Assembly (NCBI GenBank): GCA_032191485.1 | Contig: JAVDOI010000019.1 | Span: 9,219,284 to 9,283,283, forward strand | From: Leptoclinus maculatus | Taxonomy: Eukaryota; Chordata; Actinopteri; Perciformes; Stichaeidae | Length of the DNA: 64,000 nucleotides | Direction of reading: 5' to 3' | Part shown: positions 58,463 through 64,000 of the stretch, piece after piece | How positions within the stretch are numbered: the first letter of the stretch is position 1 | Layout of the letters: every line of letters starts with the position of its first letter | Program-made: the position numbers and the translations under genes | Notes under the pieces: generated by a model | Told to the model about the DNA's origin: nothing | Databases searched by the model: none | What the model saw: the letters and a program-made list of their open reading frames with translations, nothing else

Positions 58463-58587
58463 TGTGAAGACGAGAGTCGAAGAGGGAGTGAACGGCGGTT
58501 CGTTGTGCTTAAATACTCTGTGCAGAGGAAATGAGCTGTGTTCTGGGCGTGGCCCTGTTCCTGAACAAAGTTTATGAAACTATATTT
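58463..58587 (-). repeat. Ngaro split direct repeat A1 (5' end of element)
   Basis: 125 bases that appear identical to A2 at 53,851-53,975. On the minus strand it starts 'aaatatagtttcataaac' and contains 'gagtatttaagcacaacg', a plausible TATA-like promoter word, as expected for the 5' end. Confidence 0.85.
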
Positions 58588-61500
58588 AATGAGAGCCATG
58601 AGAGTGAACCAGCGTAGTAAAGCCAAACCAATGAGAAAATATATATTGTTTTGTGATGATATGGGCGAACTGTCCCCGGAGCCAAAAAAGGAAAAGTGGA
58701 TCCACTGCCTCGCTGCACGATTGTCTCTCAGGGACAGTGAGAGGGATTAAGAGCAGAGTAGATAGGTGGATGATGGATGTGATGAGTTCAAATGGACATA
58801 TTCTCTCTCTCTGTGTTTCCCATCCGGCCACCAATACTCAAGAGCTGGATCCTCCTCTCCTGCAAACCTCTGCTCTTTACTTCGCCTCCCCTCCCCTCAG
58901 TCTGAATGGGAATCACGTCTGCTCAGTTATGACAGGGTGGCTTTGCTCGGCTGCTGCTGGAATCCAAATCATGAATATCACATTTGGTGCGGAGTGCTTT
59001 TAAATTGCTTCATTTCTCAGAGGATGTAGCTGCCGGGTGATTCCTGACTCCTTGGTAGAATATTAGCTGTTTTCATGCACAAGTTGAGCAAGGCGAAAGA
59101 CAGTCCCAGTTGTCGGTAATCCAACCGTGTGTGTGTGTGTGTTTGTGTGTGTGAAAGATTGTGTGTTGTGTTTTGGGTGTTAAAAGGACAGGAGAACAGC
59201 TGTTGTAAGGGGATATCTGGAATGACTTCCTGTCTTTTTCATTTACGTAGTGGCTGTATGGTAATCAAGGATACAACTTGTTTTGGCTCACTGGACACTT
59301 CTGTTGCTCTTTTGATTGATATATAAATATGTTTATTTGTATAGTTTTGTCTGCCTTGCTGCACCTTTCGGGTTGCCAGACATTCTGTTGAAAACTAGAG
59401 AAGATGATTATGGAGACCATTAGAAAAAGGACTAAACAGACTCAAAATAATTAGACATATTAAAAAAATAGGGCCAAGACAAAACATACTGAGGAGCCCA
59501 CAGTAGTGTTGTCCCACTTTCCTCATAACTTGGCAAAAATTAAAACACTTCATTTCCAGTGTACTCTGCCGCTATAATTCCCAATCAATCAAAATGACAA
59601 AGTTTGGCTCAACCATGATTCTTTTTTAAACACTCTGTCTCTTGGGCACCATGCCGACTCAGTGAAAGATGTGTCATCCTCGTCCTTGACACTTCCAGAT
59701 GCCACAGATGACACCGTCTTTTATATGTAAATATTGCACACCCACATAACGGCTGTGCATAGAAATATGCTTCTGCCGTTAGTCATGTTACACTAGCTGC
59801 ATAGTGACTTGTCCCCTTCGTGGTTGGAAGTAAGTTATTCACATATCTTATTGATGCAGTTCATGTCTTCTTCATGCAAATGAACGGTAGGCGTAATGAG
59901 AAATCAGCAGACAGTGTCTGTCATTGGAATGCAATCTACATATTTTTTTTTCACAATCGCGGTTGCAAATGGAAATGATATCAGTGTTCCGTCGTCACTC
60001 GATCTGATTGCTTAATGTAAGCAGACAATTTGATTAAATAATCAAAGATGTGCTCGTATCGAACCCTGCACATCAATACGTTTTTTTATTATTACTCTGA
60101 TAGTAATGTCCCAAAATATGAATGCGTTTTATGATGTTTATAGATGCCATAGTTCAATTTGTTACATAAAAGAAATCTTCAGAGAAGCCTTGGTGAAAAT
60201 ACAGTGACATTACATTTTGAGAGCTGCTTACCAACAATACAGTTTAATAACCGCACACAGCTTTTCATCGTGTAAGTAAGAAAAAGCTAAGATGAGATAA
60301 GTGTAGCACTTGATAATACGTCATTTCACACCCTCTTTTAATGGCTCTAATGCATTACAACCTCTTTAATCTAACACAAAATGTGCTATTAGCCGGAAGT
60401 TAGCAGCTGCTAAAGTATGCGGCGTTGTAACGAAACAGATGTGTCGATCATACACTAACACATACAGCTGTCTTGAAAAACGATGCACAGTTTAAAATGT
60501 GTTGTTTCAGTGTGCTGTGTGACGACGCTCACTGGTCAGCGAGCTAATGACCTCCGCAGCAGATCAGGGAATAGGGATCGTTGAAAGAAGGAACAGTCTG
60601 CAGTTATGGAAAAATGTCCACCCATCTGCCGCAGAGATTTCACCCCCTGAGAGCTTAGCCCTGAAAATCCCTCAACAGACAATCCTAATTGTTTTGCACC
60701 ACGTGCACCAGTGTGCATCTGTGTGTGTCCAACGAGTGTTAGGCCAACGGTTACATTATGAGGCCATGTTGTCGCTGAAGAAAACGTGTAGTTGTGATTC
60801 GTTACGCGCCTGTGTTTGTGTTCTATTGAGCAGGATATGACACTAGACATATACTCAATAATGTTCAGATAAAATCATGACATTCAAATGTTAATTGAGA
60901 TGAGAACAGCTGTATTGTTGGCCAATTTTAATGAAAAAAACACAATATTTATAGTTTACAGGCCAAATACATTGTTTTATATAATCAATGTTAGGTGTGT
61001 AATATACAGTATGTAACATTTGAACGGATACATATATATATATAGTATTTATACTATATATTGGGGTTCATTGCTCTCTTACCAACAGAATCTCCATGTC
61101 TGCTGTTGCATTGCACGCTGAAAAACACAGAGCCATGCACAGGCACACACTTGCCCAGGGAAATGTCAGGTATGGTTAACTTTACAACCCAGAGTAATGT
61201 TCAAAGCCATCCACCTAAGGCTTGGAGGCACTGCAGAGCTGATCGGAACAGGCACAGCATGTCCAATCGGCTTTCCTGGTCTTCTCAACACATCACACAA
61301 AGCCTCAACCAAGGCTCAACCGTGATTTATTGTAGAGGATGCATCCACTTAGCTTCTAATTTCCCTGAATACTTGATCATTCATTTGCATTCTTCACACC
61401 TGCGGACACACATTCCTTCATCCAATTACTTTCCTTTCATGTACATATGTCACTTTAAAAAATGGATATACTTGCTTGTTTGTGCTTTACTGCAGTCATT

Positions 61501-64000
61501 TTCTGCATAATATTACAAACAGGGGTTTGTTACCTCACATTAAATGCTTGGTTGAATGAAGATTTTAATATTTTTGTGGAAGCCGCAGGTAGAAATGACT
61601 AACCCGCATGTGTGTGTGTTTGTATGCGCCCTGTCAGTGTGTTCCACGTGACATTTAATAAGCATTTTGGGTTGGCCACATATAGATTGTCATCCCATTC
61701 AGATGACCATTAAAGCTTCTTGCCCTTCCCCTCCACTGTGGTTATATCATCAACGGCCCCGTCTGTCAACCCCTTGATGCCAGGATTACATCATCAGGTA
61801 TACGCAGTGCCAGGGGGGAGGGGCTGATGACTCTACCACTGCTGTCACTGGAGGTTTCAACAGCACATGCTAAAAGAAGCAAACGAGAGAAGCAGGACGT
61901 GAAGTCTGAATGAGTCACACGTGTGGGTACTGGAGTAAAGACGTTGTTGTATGTGGATGATGTGGTGAAAAACGGCTTTCTTGTCTTTTTTTGTCATGCC
62001 ACCCCCATCATCTGCCTACATGCCTTTTCTTCCTCGCTCTTTTACTTCCTTGTGCGGAAAACCAGGAGTGTCATTCAAACTACGTTTGCTTCAGCACAAA
62101 ATTGATGTTGCCGATCTGGTTGACAGGGTTTTTCCTCATCAGCCAAAGCCCTGGCTGATATAAGACAACCATGTCAGTTTGATAGCTGTCAAGCATCAGC
62201 GTGAAGCATGGGGGAATATCTGTGAAATTTGACCCAGTGCCAAGTCTTCAGCAGATGGCCCTGCAGCAACGCAGTGTAGTGTTGATGCTCGATATGAGCT
62301 GATAAAACTGCTCGATAGTGGAGGCACCAGCTGGAGAGAAAACAGTGGGAAAAACTGCTGCTTTCATGGGAAAATCAGTGACAGCTATTTTCATGCTTTT
62401 TTTTTTTTTTTTTTTTCCCTGCTCCTGGTTGAAATGGATCCTTTTGTGTTTTAAGTCATGGTGACACACTTCTGTACCACACCATTTCTGCTTACTCACA
62501 TGGTAGCATTAGCTACAAATCAGGATATTATTTAGTTGCTAGCTTTGGTAAACTAAGTCAGTGTTTTTCAACCTTTTCTGAGCCGCGGTACATAATAGTA
62601 TAATACAGCATATATGGTGACAATTTAACGACAAGTCTCTCAATTTGTTGTTCCTTACTCCGTGTGAAACCTGGGCCTGTTTAGATGAACACAAAGCTGA
62701 CATCCTGGCAGAAGCTGAAGAAAGGCACACACACATTTTCCGGAAATTCTTCACAATAAAAGTTCCCAGTTCATTTTTTATTGAAAAGCTATTATTTTGA
62801 AGTTGCCAAATCAGGAAATGTCAGCAGTAACTTAACAGGACTCAGGCAGCTGTTCTCAGTGTCACAATGATGCACAACATATCGTTAAAAAACAACTACT
62901 TAATTTGGACCAATAAAGCAGAAATAAATCCAGCTCAGTTTCAGTCTTGAACCCCTTTAGCTGAAGAACAAGACTACAATATTTCAAGCTATATGATGCT
63001 CAGACGATAAGTAGCAAAATAAGTAAAATTGGCTATTATTTAGTTTGCTACACTAAATATGCCCACTGCGTTTTAAATCACAATGAGAATACATTTAGTA
63101 GCTAATGATGGTTGCAAGCATTTCTTTTTTTTGTGGCAAAAGAAAACTGTTTCTCCGTGATGTCTGCCAACTGTGCACAAACTTCAAAAACCCAGATATC
63201 TGTCACACTATAAAAAAAAATTGGGTTAAAGGACAGAATATTTTTTTATTTCTAGAAATAAATCCAGCTCAGTGTCAGTCTTGAACCCTTTCAGCTGACG
63301 GAGCTCTTTCCAACAAGTGAGCGCCAGGAAGTGGTTGACTCGTGCTCTCCCTCCCCGGGCTCAGCTCCTTCCCTCTATGCTTATTTTGCCTCCTCCGTCA
63401 AAGGCTTCTCTTTTAAGTTTTATTGAAGGAGGACCAACAGTTGGGAGCTGAGTTGAAGAAGAGCGTAAAATATTGAAAGCAAAGAAAGATTTGTTTTCTT
63501 CTTTGATTTTTAGGGGGCGACATCAAAACCTGACATTTATCATTGATATTTTAAATAGTGTATCATTTTAATTTACTACAGAACTCATGTAGCTCATGAT
63601 ACACTGATGATATTTGGTAATGTTCACACTCACGTTTTACAGAGGAGTAAACATGAAGTCATACAGACTGACAGGTAACTTGTTAATTTGACAGTTTTTG
63701 GCATTTGTCATCCACGTGGTGAAATCAAATTCTGGTAACTGAAGTTTATGCAGCACTTTAATGCTTCTGATATATATGATGTATATTTATGTCTTTTGGT
63801 GTCACAAAGAGCTAAATACCGGATTATAAACTGTATTATTATTAGTATTATTGGACTGCAAATTGACCGCGTGACATAAGTATTGACTAACAGGCAGGAC
63901 GAAAAGGAGGCGTTTTGTACAATCACACACTTTAATGACAAAGTACACACGGTAACATTCATGCATGGCGGTTTTAGAGCATTTGATTAATCAAGGAAAA
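58588..64000. other. Intronic sequence, nothing recognised
   Basis: AT-rich remainder of the iqsec3 first intron. It contains a TG run (59,127-59,165), a poly(T) near 62,399-62,416 and a 47-base imperfect direct repeat (62,920-62,966 and 63,254-63,300). The 149-codon frame at 61,061-61,510 has no domain resemblance. Confidence 0.4.

Larger units (their letters stand above)
53366..58587 (-). mobile_element. Ngaro-type tyrosine-recombinase retrotransposon, decayed
   Basis: A 5.2-kb element on the minus strand. Three decayed domains occur in the order expected of the Ngaro group of the DIRS order: reverse transcriptase (a KADIT fingers motif at 55,970-55,984 and the catalytic LDDFL at about 55,716-55,729), RNase H (LFTDAA at 55,413-55,430, downstream of a 'WNGISFLHD' segment) and a tyrosine recombinase (GAASTASSQG, KILGR and SPAYLS with the following VRSDPNDTRNAHR, 54,400-54,520). 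Its ends show split direct repeats: A1 (58,463-58,587), then the internal region, B1 (53,974-54,376), A2 (53,851-53,975) and B2 (53,366-53,768). Many stops and frameshifts make it inactive. A gag-like frame may lie at 56.4-57.9 kb but was not recognised. GC content and G-over-C skew differ strongly from the host intron. A classical LTR element is less likely, because LTRs would flank the coding region rather than lie side by side at one end. Confidence 0.8.
49162..64000 (+). other. iqsec3: iqsec3 intron 1 (runs past the window end)
   Basis: After the donor at 49,162 no segment encoding the IQ motif, SEC7 or PH domain appears on the plus strand, so the first intron is at least 14.8 kb. It contains a TA run (49,247-49,267), CA repeats (50,407-50,489), a TG run (59,127-59,165), dispersed repeats and the Ngaro-type retrotransposon. 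Outside these no gene was recognised. Confidence 0.7.

Overview
The window is nuclear DNA of a spiny-rayed (percomorph-like) teleost fish. Three vertebrate genes can be read exon by exon. Introns and spacers hold several sequence families that I recall as widespread in percomorph genomes (the 'ccatgaaattt...gttagcatttagctca' family, 'gtctaagctaagcta', 'ggtccagtgtgtaagatttagtggcat'), together with long CA/TG microsatellites. No bacterial, plasmid or CRISPR content was seen.

Layout. 1-7,404: the right-hand end of a satellite array built from about 15 copies of a ~420-480 bp monomer. Each monomer carries a reverse-oriented tRNA-derived SINE and a block of GTAAC-containing short repeats, and the central part is an 872-bp dimeric higher-order repeat. 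7,405-20,030: no gene recognised; it holds a 71-bp tandem repeat, a ~530-bp polypurine minisatellite, dispersed repeats and a 479-bp MITE with TA target duplication. 20,031-31,295 (minus): complete five-exon st8sia1 (GD3 synthase), 338 aa, with about 96 CA units (UG in the RNA) in the probable 3' UTR. 31,296-36,800: spacer between st8sia1 and the divergently transcribed troponin gene. 36,830-39,410 (plus): complete slow-type troponin I gene, 189 aa, with a GC-AG intron. 39,411-48,270: spacer. 48,491-49,161 (plus): first coding exon of iqsec3 (a neuronal SEC7-type ARF-GEF), followed by at least 14.8 kb of intron that runs to the window end.

The most notable mobile element lies inside that intron at 53,366-58,587 on the minus strand. 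It is a decayed tyrosine-recombinase retrotransposon of the Ngaro type. Remnants of reverse transcriptase, RNase H and tyrosine recombinase occur in the expected order, and the flanks show the split direct repeat pattern A1 - internal - B1 - A2 - B2. The repeats read as identical by eye although the coding region is full of stops and frameshifts, which suggests recent mobilisation in trans or recent homogenisation.

The three genes do not form a pathway: a Golgi sialyltransferase, a sarcomeric thin-filament protein and a synaptic ARF exchange factor are simply neighbours. Exon boundaries were read by eye from splice consensus, reading-frame continuity and remembered family sequence. No alignment or database search was run.
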